A stretch of DNA of 64,000 nt, taken from positions 248,001 through 312,000 of the forward strand of contig JAVHJL010000005.1 of assembly GCA_036971715.1 (NCBI GenBank). The letters are read 5' to 3'. Positions 9,979-19,543 of the stretch are shown here, in pieces (the stretch's first letter is position 1; every line of letters starts with the position of its first letter). The notes below the pieces were generated by a model. The model did no database searches, was not told the origin of the DNA, and saw only the letters and a list, made by a program, of their open reading frames with translations. The stretch is from Arthrobotrys musiformis. Its lineage: Eukaryota; Ascomycota; Orbiliomycetes; Orbiliales; Orbiliaceae. Both the position numbers and the translations under genes were made by a program.

Positions 9979-11877
9979 TTATTCATCCTCCTCATCACTA
10001 TTCGCTTCCTTTCCGGGAATTACATCCCCCGTCTTCGCCCTTCTCTCCTCGAAGAACTCGTCGAATCGCTGATCTTCCCCTTCGGCCTCGGGCATTTCCC
10101 AAAAGTAGTTGGTAGAGCTCTCCCCAGCGCCCTCGACCTTATCCGCCTGATACTCTCCGTACTCTTCTTCATCGTCCGAATCATCCGCCACGGCTTCTAC
10201 GACGAATCTAGTCCCGGTCGCTGGACCGTACCCATATGGAAACCATTTTAACGCCCTTGCCATCAGCGCTTGTTTCCGCCTCACTACATCAGCTGGAAAT
10301 AGCGTCTTCGCTTCCACCTCGTCTTCATACCGCTTCTTATCCTTCCTTGCCTTCCGCTTCTCTGCCATCTGCGAGATCCAATGTAGTGGATTCGTGGGAA
10401 TATTCACGAATTCATCATAGTGTTCCTTCCCCCAGTCTAGATGAATAACCAACACCGGAATCGTCTGTCGTGGTTGGAAGACGATGTATTCGTATTCGTT
10501 GTTTGCGACATGGCTATCTGCGTTCGGATAGGGCTTCGATTGCTCACGCCAGTTATCTTCCCTGGTGACCTTTGCAGGACGACCCATTATTGTTGCGCAG
10601 ACGATTAATTTTAACCCACTGAATTGGGTTGATGGTGTTGGCGTTGCATCGTAGCCGGAGTATGCGAGGGAGAATTGGGGGGATGGGGAGGTGTAAATGC
10701 CCCTGCCGTAGGTATTCCCGCAGCGGACTTCGAGGGGTTGGGAGGTGGCGGGGTTTATATCCCCCGGTCTTAGAAAGCCGTGTTTTACGATGGAGGGGAT
10801 GTTGGCGCGGGGTGTGCCGTGGAAGGTTATTTTGGGGGTTGTGAGGTATGTGGCTAGGCTTTCCTTCTCCCTGCGGTCTGCCAGGCTACCTGAGGTTTTT
10901 GATTGTCTGTGGTATTGCTGGGGGACTACTTTTTTAAGTTGGGAGGTGGAGAGGGTTAGGAGGCGGGTTCGGATTGAGGATTGGACGGCGTGGAAGTCGG
11001 CGTATAGACGGGGTTTTAGGATGTTTTCTACGTGGAGGATGCGGTAGTTGGTTGGGATTGTTTCACAGATTTCTGGAATTGCTTTGCCCAGGAGCTCTTT
11101 GATTGTCGGTGGGGTGATGTATGTTGTTACATCTACCCCGTTCTCCGATGAAAGGATTTGAGAACGCGATGTTAGCGTTGCTGATGTTATATCCAAAGGA
11201 CCTGAAGGTGATTGTTTGGAGAGTAAAGAAGCCCGATAGGTCTTCAGATGTTCATTCGTCGTGGTGGCGAGCGAAAGTGCAATATTATCCGGTTCGTATA
11301 TGCCGTAATTCTCATTCTCTGCACGCTTGATCCAGCGGGTGATACTCTCCCCCTCGCAGAATCCGACCATAATCTTCCTCAACTCGATTCTTAGATTATC
11401 TATCACCAACCGTGGGAGTGTGAGATTCTGCACTGTATATGACAGTGGCAGAACGGGGTAATGCGGTCCCGTGGTTAGGGTTAGTATCAACTCCTGATGA
11501 GGGAAATTTAAAACCTCGTGGAGAGAAGGATCGAATCGGTCCGATTCGGGAAGAAGGGAGGAAGAGACGAGGAGGTCAATTTCTTCCTCACGGAGGAGGG
11601 AGAGTTCTATTATGTCGTCCTCTGTGAAGGTGAGGGATTGGGAATCAATTGGGAGAGGGAGTTCGTTGGTAAAGGTTGCAGCTCGTTTGAGCGGTGGTGA
11701 GAAAGCATTGTCGGATTCATTCGAGGCTTCTTCCTCTTCGTCGTCATAGTCTTCCTCTTCATCGTCGCCGTAGGAGTATTCGTTTTCTTCCTCTGAGGAA
11801 GTGGGATTGTAAGACCCATTATCGTCGTCGTCATCAAATGAGGCGGCCTTCAGCTTTTCAGAAATAGCAGTAGCCAT
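9979..11877 (-). CDS. RWD domain - PARP catalytic domain protein
   Basis: Single-exon gene for 632 residues. An acidic N-terminus (about 15-60) is followed by an RWD-like alpha/beta domain (about 96-180; EEEIDLLVSSSLLPES, then beta strands and PRLVIDNLRIELRKIM). A PARP-type ADP-ribosyltransferase fold lies at about 345-485. The H-Y-E signature is present: ITFHGTP (H353), YGRGIYTSP (Y395) and NEYEYIVFQ (E463), so catalysis is plausible and could be poly- rather than mono-ADP-ribosylation. A charged C-terminus follows (about 500-632) with an Asp/Glu-rich tail. Fungal PARP-domain proteins often carry RWD or UBC-like modules, suggesting a link to ubiquitin or translation stress; substrates are unknown. 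There is no BRCT, WGR or zinc finger, so it is not the classical DNA-damage PARP1 orthologue. Confidence 0.8.
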   Translation of the reverse strand: MATAISEKLKAASFDDDDDNGSYNPTSSEEENEYSYGDDEEEDYDDEEEEASNESDNAFSPPLKRAATFTNELPLPIDSQSLTFTEDDIIELSLLREEEIDLLVSSSLLPESDRFDPSLHEVLNFPHQELILTLTTGPHYPVLPLSYTVQNLTLPRLVIDNLRIELRKIMVGFCEGESITRWIKRAENENYGIYEPDNIALSLATTTNEHLKTYRASLLSKQSPSGPLDITSATLTSRSQILSSENGVDVTTYITPPTIKELLGKAIPEICETIPTNYRILHVENILKPRLYADFHAVQSSIRTRLLTLSTSQLKKVVPQQYHRQSKTSGSLADRREKESLATYLTTPKITFHGTPRANIPSIVKHGFLRPGDINPATSQPLEVRCGNTYGRGIYTSPSPQFSLAYSGYDATPTPSTQFSGLKLIVCATIMGRPAKVTREDNWREQSKPYPNADSHVANNEYEYIVFQPRQTIPVLVIHLDWGKEHYDEFVNIPTNPLHWISQMAEKRKARKDKKRYEDEVEAKTLFPADVVRRKQALMARALKWFPYGYGPATGTRFVVEAVADDSDDEEEYGEYQADKVEGAGESSTNYFWEMPEAEGEDQRFDEFFEERRAKTGDVIPGKEANSDEEDE

Positions 11878-13279
11878 GTTGTATGTTATAAATTGTCAAA
11901 CGTGAGATGGTGTAAAGTCATTCAAAAAACTCCAATCGAACGTAAAAAATGCAAAATTGATAAAAACCGATCAGAGAAATCAGTACTCTTATCCAGGGCA
12001 ATCGAGGCTACGGTGAAAACTAAAGAATAAATTAAGATATCCAAACAATAAATCAGCGACGAATATCCCCGGATTTATATAACCATTGCGTTGAACCGCA
12101 TTGTCGTCGCCAAATCGCTAACCCCTGTCGGGTACCTCCAAATCGGGATTCGTTTCGTTTTTGGGCTATGCACTTTTGACTCATAGCTAAGCTTCTTCAC
12201 TGCTATGAAACTCTCGCGAACACAAAAGCGAGAACGGGAGGCCTTTCCTCGATTAAGGAATAGTCTAAGGGAATGGAGTTAAGGCATACTCAAGGCGTAT
12301 CTAAGGCTTCAGCTCGCACATGCATGTGCTTTCACTTGACGATTCTTGGGGATAAAATGTCTGTGCGTTTTGCGAAGATGCGTTTAGCTTTAGGGGATTA
12401 TGCAGGAACCTTTTGTTCGCGCAGTTTAGAATGAATCATTTGAATTGGAGAATTGAATTGAATTGATTGCATTGCTGTTTTGTAACGGATATTGGGATCA
12501 AATGCGTTTTTGGATTGAGACGCATTGGAATTGCTGTCGACGGAGTTAATGTGATAGATTCGGACCTCGAAGGCTGGAAGGAGGTTGAGGGTTGTTGTAT
12601 TTCGAAGATACGATGTGTTGCTTAGCTTCTCGAGGCAACACAAATCCGTTGTGCAATTGTGAAAGGGCGGCCGTGGCATATGCACATTGCTTCGCAGACC
12701 GACTAAATCGATATTACTATTCGGTTTCTTCTATGGCATATAGAACTTTTGTGAACAACTGGTGGCAATTTAATTGTTTCTAGGGATTCTAATTCAGGCC
12801 TACAGTGTTTCCTAGTGAAGAAAGCGCCAGTAGTAGCCGCATATCGAGACTCTGTATATATGGTCCCTGGCCTTGACAGTATCCAACTATCTAAACGGCT
12901 GGGTGGATTGACATATTTCCGTGTACATCTTATGTCCCATTGCGGTCCCTTTAGCTTGCTGCTTGAGAAATAAATATATCCCATGAGATGATTATGGCAT
13001 CAGGCCACGCGCCTCCACGTGTACGAAGCGCGATATATATCAGGTATATATCCGCGCAGAAAAGAACGATAAATAGAACGAGACATGAGTGACAAAGACA
13101 ATAGAAACTAAGACAAGGAACTGCAGCCTAATGATAGTAATATAACTCGAATAGTAACTATTGGATTAATACTGCCTCGAGCTCCTGTCTTCATGTCATC
13201 GCTGTAGAGGCTTCACCACCAGTCCACCGGATCAACCATACAGATAGATCACGAGTAACAGCGTTAGAGTTATAGAAAT
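11878..13279. other. Divergent intergenic region between PARP gene and membrane-protein gene
   Basis: About 1.4 kb separates the PARP start (minus strand) from the next plus-strand start. It presumably holds both promoters. A weak hairpin (TCTCGC with GCGAGA) lies near 12212-12232. No convincing exon is seen; open frames under 96 codons lack domains. Confidence 0.45.
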
Positions 13280-14740
13280 ATGTCCGACTATACGGAAAAA
13301 GAGGCGGCGACGATGGACGGTCAACAGGATTTGCCTCCTCTGCCTCCATCGCCTGTTCCGTCGACGTCGTCGAGTGATAGTATATCCACTTTGTCGTTGT
13401 CTGCAGAGTCCACCATCCGAGATGAGAGCCAATCAACACCAAACTTCATGCCCTCCGGTCACCCATCTACCTGGGACCCCCTCCGAAAAGTATCTCCGAA
13501 ACTAGTACCGTTTCACGAAAAACAGCTCTCAATGTGTCCTCACTGCCGTCGCGTCGAGACCGAGCTTTGCCGTCTCCCGCCTTTGGATCAACTTCCACCA
13601 ACTCGTGCCTACAGGTTTCGTGATGAAGAATCCCGTCTCCCAGCTTTGGAAACCCTCCCACCAACCCGTCGATACCGTTTCGATGATCCAAGAGACGAGG
13701 GCACGGCTAGAGTCTACCCAGACCCAGAACTCAAGTTTGAATTGACCCGCCTCCCCTTCATCTGTTACCTCCCGGTAATCGCTATCAACCTCACCTACCT
13801 GGCATGGCTTATCGCCGACCTTTGTTACACCTACGGACCGTATTACCGTTTCAAATCCTACTTCGCATCGAAAGAGAGTCTCAACCGCGGAATGGAGATC
13901 TTTGCTGGCGTGTTTCTGTTCTTCACGAATATGGCTATAATCTGTAAACTCGTCTTTCATAGCCCGAATTATACAGGTCCTTCGTTCTCGTCTGCCTCAC
14001 GTGGTGACAAGAAATGGATCGCTCGTGCAACAATCTTCGGGTGTTTACCTATTATAATGTTGATTATTGTTGCTTCCATCCATAAGCGTGTCCTTCCGAC
14101 GGGGATCACTGAGAAACCGATGCCGACTTGCGAGAACTTGAATTATCCGACCACGATTCAATTCGATGTCTTGGACCACGCTACCGTTCGTGGGAATCAT
14201 ACCAACAGGGTTAATTTCATCACTGTTTCGAATCAAACCCATATCGGGAGGTATGCACTGTCACCAATCTATGATCCGGAATTCATCCAAAACGACTTTA
14301 CGCTTTCGAACGCCGAAGGCGATATTCGTAACGTCAGTATCAGCTATTTCCTGCAGTCTATGCAGTACACCGTCAGCTACCATAACGCAAATGGCACCAC
14401 GCCATCACCTTTACCTGAGTACTTTGGCGGATCTTGGCAGGAAACCCCCGCTTTCTATTTTCCAAACTTGTCGCCGGCTATATCATCCAAGAAACTTGAT
14501 AAATGGGAAATGAAGGCTTTCTCGGAGGGGAGTTTCCTTGAGATTTTCAAGTTTGGGAGTGATGATAGGAAACCATGGATTAGGACTCTTGACAGGGAGT
14601 TTAATACTAGGAAAACTTATATGGAGGCTTGTTCTATGGGTGGAGTTGAGGATGTGTCCGTTTTGGTCCCGGCCGGAGTCTTGCTTATTGAGTTCGCGAA
14701 GGATGTTTATGATACTACCGAGGGGGTTTCGAAGAACTAG
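13280..14740 (+). CDS. Uncharacterised membrane protein with three helices and glycosylated tail
   Basis: Single-exon frame for 486 residues. I recognise no family. A long Ser/Pro-rich hydrophilic N-terminus carries CPHC plus a further Cys (residues 86-97) and two tandem ~20-residue units around RLPPLDQLPPTR (about 98-116) and RLPALETLPPTR (about 119-138). Three hydrophobic segments follow at about 158-185, 204-227 and 247-268. The last ~215 residues contain several N-x-S/T sequons (NHT, NQT, NVS, NGT), suggesting a lumenal or extracellular domain. The start ATG is the first in frame and the length and codon pattern look genuine. It stands alone between a divergent PARP gene and a repeat-bearing intergenic region. 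Function unknown; likely a lineage-specific surface or secretory-pathway protein. Confidence 0.65.
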   Translation: MSDYTEKEAATMDGQQDLPPLPPSPVPSTSSSDSISTLSLSAESTIRDESQSTPNFMPSGHPSTWDPLRKVSPKLVPFHEKQLSMCPHCRRVETELCRLPPLDQLPPTRAYRFRDEESRLPALETLPPTRRYRFDDPRDEGTARVYPDPELKFELTRLPFICYLPVIAINLTYLAWLIADLCYTYGPYYRFKSYFASKESLNRGMEIFAGVFLFFTNMAIICKLVFHSPNYTGPSFSSASRGDKKWIARATIFGCLPIIMLIIVASIHKRVLPTGITEKPMPTCENLNYPTTIQFDVLDHATVRGNHTNRVNFITVSNQTHIGRYALSPIYDPEFIQNDFTLSNAEGDIRNVSISYFLQSMQYTVSYHNANGTTPSPLPEYFGGSWQETPAFYFPNLSPAISSKKLDKWEMKAFSEGSFLEIFKFGSDDRKPWIRTLDREFNTRKTYMEACSMGGVEDVSVLVPAGVLLIEFAKDVYDTTEGVSKN

Positions 14741-15887
14741 GGGTGTGTGGTTGGACGTTGTATATACTTTTTTCATTGTTCTTTTTGCTAGTACTCTATA
14801 TGGCATGGCTTTTGTTTTATAGCTTATAGCGAGGAGTTCAGACTGTCATATGCTTTGCAAGGGGGTTCGGCGTCGGAGTTGAGGTGAGATTGTTTCTTTT
14901 TGTGTTTTTCATTGGTTTCGTTTCTTATGCATCGTCTTTTTACTCAGGGCGAGCAATAGGCCCTCTCGAGTTCTTTTGAGCGGCTCTTTGTCCTCTTGTT
15001 ACTTTTTTTTTCTTTTTTGGTTCTTTTACTACTACTGCAGGTAGTACACCGCCTGTACTGTCATGGTTATATGGCCTGGTCGACTTTCGAAGTCATGTCG
15101 GCTGTTTTTTTTTTTTTTTAAAAAAAAATTGTTTTCGATAAGATTAGTGGGGGTCGGAAGTCCAAGCAGTGGAGGAACAAAAGACGTCGATTGTTGTTCT
15201 CCTGCTGTGTGATAATATGTATTCAGGGAAAATATATAGAACATCTTCGATATCGCGATCCGGGCCTTGAAAATTTGAGTATGTATATATAACTCAGTTG
15301 TCTCGTACTCAGCCCATGGCCACCCAATAAATAGGCTAATGTAAGGGACCTTTGTACAGTTTAGTCTGGGGGTCGCTCTCCTCTGCCTCGCGTATAATTG
15401 CGAGAGCAGAGGGCCTAACTAGTATAGGCGGGTTACAAGTAGTTACGCTAGACTGGTATCGTTCCCAGCCTCACCCAGCACTAGACTAGTCTGGGGTCGC
15501 TAGCACTAGACCAAGTTTCCCAAATTCGCAGGTTACACACAGCAACATTCCGAAAGATCTGAAATCATGCAGTCACAACATACGGATAGAATATCTTCAT
15601 TTTGCTACGGGTACTCAATGGCTGCTGGTCCGTGAATCAACAGTTATACGGACAATTCGAACCGCACCAAGTGAATTGTTGGTATTGGATTCAGCGGATT
15701 ACAATAATATGATATTTAAAATAACGTATATGCGCATGCCGGACCACTCTGGGCGACTCGCTCCTATCGGCGCCTAGATTCGAGGCTAAAATTAATGTAT
15801 GAAGAGGATGGAAAGTAGCCTCCTTAAGCTACTTACCTATTTATCATAGTATTCAATGAACTCTTGTCTCCCTAGGAAGCTCCCTAG
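14741..15887. other. Intergenic region with short repeats and hairpin
   Basis: About 1.1 kb between the membrane-protein stop and the 3' end of the ankyrin locus. T-rich near 15000-15120, then a cluster of short repeats at 15362-15520. No coding exon is evident. Confidence 0.5.
15362..15512. repeat. Cluster of short direct repeats and a hairpin
   Basis: TAGTCTGGGG(G)TCGCT occurs at 15362-15377 and 15487-15501; GCACTAGAC occurs twice (about 15478 and 15503); CTAGAC occurs three times. A hairpin with CCTCTGC-CTCGC against GCGAG-AGCAGAGG (about 15380-15412, one bulge) lies between them. The arrangement resembles the decayed end of a mobile element, but no coding remnant is visible. Confidence 0.5.
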
Positions 15888-16445
15888 CTAACTAGGCCCA
15901 GAACCTTCCGTCCCGCCGCTGGGACCTTCAGTTTTGGACCCTTTCGTCTCGTTGCTAGAACTGTCAGCTACTAATCGTCCCCAAGTGCTTATGTAGCCAT
16001 CTTCATAGGTTCCAGAGGCCTTTATCCCGGCTTCGTGTACCCAATTCCAACTACATGATTTGAGAGTTGCATCGCAGGCTTCCAGCTTTTTGGTTTGACA
16101 TGCCTCGCAACCGGCGGTACCAGGGTCTTCTTTGCGCATGAGCTCGATAATCTTTTTGTGCAGGTAACCTCTGCCTTCCCTCTCATTCTCATGGTCGGGG
16201 TAAGAATCACCCATGAGTTTAGCCCCGCCGTGTAATAGCCGCGAGACTGCCGGTCTATTTCCAAGGGATACTGCCATATTAAGTATATTGCCATACCTCT
16301 CCACTATAGTATTAACATCGGCACCACAATCTAGTAGTAGCTTGGCCATGGAGCTGTTATCCCCTCTTGCCTTTAATGCCAACTCAAGTGCGCTCCCGTA
16401 TCTTCGGCATTTTGCATTAACATCAGCCCCCCAATCGAGTAGCAA
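15888..16445 (-). pseudogene. C-terminal ankyrin segment, out of frame with the preceding ORF
   Basis: This frame encodes about two to three further ankyrin repeats (DWGADVNAK, LLLDCGADVNTI) and a Cys/Ser-rich tail ending in a Gly/Ser/Glu-rich stretch. It begins inside an ankyrin repeat, directly where the upstream 1018-residue frame runs into a stop (16448). Reading the new frame back to about 16500-16512 restores the missing repeat consensus (GNAL.AAV..., ILRLLLDWGADVNA), so one base appears to be missing there relative to the ancestral gene. It has no start signal of its own that makes biological sense. It is either the broken end of the large gene or a sequencing error in an intact one. 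Confidence 0.7.
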
Positions 16446-16447
16446 CC

Positions 16448-19400
16448 TTAAAATATTTTCTTTATCGCGAAATACAGCTGCGCTAAGTGCATTTCCATGT
16501 TTTCCACCTGGGCGTTGACATCAATGTGGTGGTCTAGCAGCAGCTTCACGATTTCGATTATATCGCAATAATAGTCCCGAGGCCTTGCTATATTTAAGAT
16601 GAGGGCGTTTCCGTATTCCTCATGGGGGGTATTAACATCAGCGCCTTCATCCAACATTAGTTTGACGAGGCTGTATTGGTCGTGATATGTCGCTTGTATA
16701 AACCCTTCCTGAACACTGGCACCCTTACCTAAAAATAGTTTGACAATCTCCTCGTTGCCCCTCATTATTGCTGCTCCGAAACTACCGCCGATTTCGACCT
16801 CTGTGTTCAATAGGTATTCAACGATACGGTGGTTATCGTTAGATGCTGCTGATCTGAGGAGTTTTTCAGGGCCGGCACCCCATTGTAGCAGAAGCTCGAC
16901 GATATCGATACTGAAATCCCCCCTCCTCTTTGATGCGGCGGTTATGCCATCGCCGGCACAAGCGCCCTGCTCTAATAGAAGTTTGATGATTTCCTGGTGG
17001 TCGTGATCGGATACCGCTGTGGAAAGGCACATGCGCATGCTGAGTTCATCATTAGCGCCGTTGTCTAGCAGGAGCTTGACAGCCTCATAATTGTCAAGCC
17101 TAACTGCCTTAAGAAGTGGACTTCGGTCACGACTGCCGTTAACATTCGCGCCTCTGGCTAAGATCCGTTTAGCGATCTCAAGCTTGCCGCAATTTATAGC
17201 CGCCATGAGACCATCGTCAGGGCTAGCGCCCGCGCCCAACAGCATTTCGATGGCATCAATATAGTCTTTGGAAGCCGCTAACTCAAGTTTTGGTCCAAGG
17301 TTTGTCGCGCCATTGGCTCCTTGACTCATAAGGAGTCGGAGTATTTCAGTATGCCCCAAGGATAGTGCTAGATCTATTGGGTCCCGGCTCTCGGTGTGGT
17401 TGTTTGCCGACATTGTCGCGTTAGGATCAATCCCTTGGTCGAACAGCAGCTCGATAGCTTCGTAATGTTCATTCCCTGTGGCGAAATGGAGCGCATTCTC
17501 TTTATAGAAATTTCGGGCATTGATGTCTGCTCCGGCTTTCAAAAGTGCCTCTATTTGAGCTATGTTATTTCTCCTTACTGCTAGTAGTAACGCTGTATCC
17601 CCATCGCATGTGCGTGAATCAATTTTCATGCCAGGCCATTCAAGGATCGCTTGGAAAGTCTCTGGTTCACAGCTACTTTCAACTGCGTGGATCAACGGAA
17701 TCAGAGGTTCATTGTCGCCGAGTCCGGGGCTCTCGCACCCTATCCATAGCAATGTTGAATAGTGCTTGGGGGCGCTCCATAAACCTTCAATCAGCTCTGG
17801 GTTGTTTTTTTCTATGGCCCATTTTGTCAGGGCATCGACTTGTCCAGGGGCGAGCTTGTTCATGTAGCATGCTTCTGTTATTATTAGATGGTCGCATCCT
17901 ATCTTGTACCGCCAAGATGATCCGGGGTATGCGCGTTCCTGTTTAAGAAAATTTTCTATATCGAGACCTCCGAGTGCGTCCGGTAGGAAGTAGTCCTTTT
18001 GATATCGACCTTTCTCTTGGAAGTGTGCGATATCTGCGAAAAAGGAACCGTAAATGTTTTTGAACCGTTCCGCTTTATATGAGCAGTCCATCTTTGCTAA
18101 TTCTACTTGAACCCTATGCCCGAGTTCTTTATCCTCATCCTTCGGCGACCTCATAGCGTAGCGGCAAAGTTCACCAAGGTGCCGGACAGCCATAGCCTCG
18201 ACATCTGGATCTTGGATTTGGAGCAATCCCCTTAGGGTACCCTCGCACTTTTGGAAATTACCACTTCGTCTTTGTAATTGTGCGGCGTGAGCTACCTTTT
18301 GTGCGAGTTCTTCCACTCTTGGTAACTTCATTTTTTGTAGAAGGGACGGTATGATGCTCGTCAACGCATCCTCGCGCGTTCCGAGGCCAGCGGCGATATA
18401 TATCTCGGTGAAAGTCTCGATGTTTGGCTCTGTCAGGCCTAGGATTGGGCCATCCTTTGGAATTTCTAGGCCCGTTGCACTTCCTTGGGGGGTTCGGGTA
18501 CGGGGTTCAATGTCTTTGAGTAGCTTGATTATACCTGTGATTCTGTTGATGAACATTGTGAATATATCCTGGGCGGCCAACTCTAACACCGAAGCGGTTG
18601 AAGAGACCGAAAGTATGACTTGTCTTTTAGGCTGGACCTCGAGGAGAGTGCAAGTTGCCAGGGAAAGTATAAATCGGGGCCCAGATCCAGTTTCTAGAAT
18701 TGGGCGCCAACACCCATCTTCGTTAATTGAGAGTGATGGACTCGTCCAATTACGGATAGTCTGCTTAAGATATTCCTTCTCCCCTTTATCTGTAACTGCA
18801 AAAAACCTTCTGTCAAGGAATTTGCTTGCATCGGCATGGGCTTTTAAGGACCAGCTCCACAGCCCCAATACCGCTTGAAGTTGGTGCACGTCAATTTTCC
18901 ATCGGCCATTCTCGCGGTAGAGGAGGAAATATATCGGAAATTTGTCACTATGTGTATACGGTCTCCCTGGTGCATCAAGTTGACAAGTCGTTGACCAAAC
19001 TAACGCCTCCACACCCTTCCATCCCCTCAGCAACCCCATTTTACCAGAGAATATATATTCTGCAGTAGTTTCAATAGCCTGTTTGAGCTTCCTCGCGACG
19101 GCGCGAATTGGCATATCCCACGTCATTTCCTGCTCTTCCGTGATAGAATCCGTTAAACGGGCTAAACGGCGCCTGTAGTGTAGGGTCCTTGCTGCCTCAT
19201 TGGGCTCCTGGGTACCAGTGCCGGTTCTGTCTTTCTCAAAGTGTTTAATCCACTTCACAGCCGCTAAAGCGCAGGAATACCCACCACGGCTGCTACCAGC
19301 CTTTGGGAGGAAGCCGATTGGTTCATTCCACCTCTCTTCATATGCATTCCACCTCTCATCAGTCCACCCCTCTTCATTCCACCCCTTCATGATTGGTAGC

Positions 19401-19504
19401 CGCAGAATACGGACCTCAGCAAAATCCTGTTCCGCGGTTCTTGCGACTTCCTGAGTTGGTTTGATATCGACAATGTGCCATACGCAGCTTTGATTCGCAC
19501 CCAT
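16448..19504 (-). CDS. Ankyrin-repeat section of a large membrane/ankyrin protein
   Basis: Open frame of 1018 codons. The first ~600 residues are an alpha-helical region of a type seen in large fungal ankyrin proteins, starting with a Trp/Glu-rich repeat (GWNEEGWTDERWNAYEERW). From about residue 655 there are roughly eleven ankyrin repeats (GDTALLLAVRRNN, LLKAGADINAR, LLDEGADVNT). The frame ends prematurely within a repeat and continues in another frame (15888-16445). Its ATG at 19504 may not be the true start: a phase-0 intron (GTAATA...ACTCAG, 19552-19451, 102 bp) joins codon 544 of the upstream membrane ORF to codon 19 of this one. Such proteins are sometimes linked to self/non-self recognition in fungi; no NACHT or NB-ARC motif is present, so that role is not claimed here. 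Confidence 0.75.
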   Translation of the reverse strand: MGANQSCVWHIVDIKPTQEVARTAEQDFAEVRILRLPIMKGWNEEGWTDERWNAYEERWNEPIGFLPKAGSSRGGYSCALAAVKWIKHFEKDRTGTGTQEPNEAARTLHYRRRLARLTDSITEEQEMTWDMPIRAVARKLKQAIETTAEYIFSGKMGLLRGWKGVEALVWSTTCQLDAPGRPYTHSDKFPIYFLLYRENGRWKIDVHQLQAVLGLWSWSLKAHADASKFLDRRFFAVTDKGEKEYLKQTIRNWTSPSLSINEDGCWRPILETGSGPRFILSLATCTLLEVQPKRQVILSVSSTASVLELAAQDIFTMFINRITGIIKLLKDIEPRTRTPQGSATGLEIPKDGPILGLTEPNIETFTEIYIAAGLGTREDALTSIIPSLLQKMKLPRVEELAQKVAHAAQLQRRSGNFQKCEGTLRGLLQIQDPDVEAMAVRHLGELCRYAMRSPKDEDKELGHRVQVELAKMDCSYKAERFKNIYGSFFADIAHFQEKGRYQKDYFLPDALGGLDIENFLKQERAYPGSSWRYKIGCDHLIITEACYMNKLAPGQVDALTKWAIEKNNPELIEGLWSAPKHYSTLLWIGCESPGLGDNEPLIPLIHAVESSCEPETFQAILEWPGMKIDSRTCDGDTALLLAVRRNNIAQIEALLKAGADINARNFYKENALHFATGNEHYEAIELLFDQGIDPNATMSANNHTESRDPIDLALSLGHTEILRLLMSQGANGATNLGPKLELAASKDYIDAIEMLLGAGASPDDGLMAAINCGKLEIAKRILARGANVNGSRDRSPLLKAVRLDNYEAVKLLLDNGANDELSMRMCLSTAVSDHDHQEIIKLLLEQGACAGDGITAASKRRGDFSIDIVELLLQWGAGPEKLLRSAASNDNHRIVEYLLNTEVEIGGSFGAAIMRGNEEIVKLFLGKGASVQEGFIQATYHDQYSLVKLMLDEGADVNTPHEEYGNALILNIARPRDYYCDIIEIVKLLLDHHIDVNAQVENMEMHLAQLYFAIKKIF
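19321..19390 (-). repeat. Coding minisatellite, WNEE-type units
   Basis: Four imperfect 15-21-bp units of GAGGTGGAATGAA type are read in frame as W-N/T-x-E motifs at the N-terminal part of the ankyrin ORF. Units differ by substitutions and one 6-bp insertion, so the array is not freshly expanded. Confidence 0.6.
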
Positions 19505-19543
19505 AGCTAGGTAGTCAAAATTAATTAGCAGATATTGCAGCCA

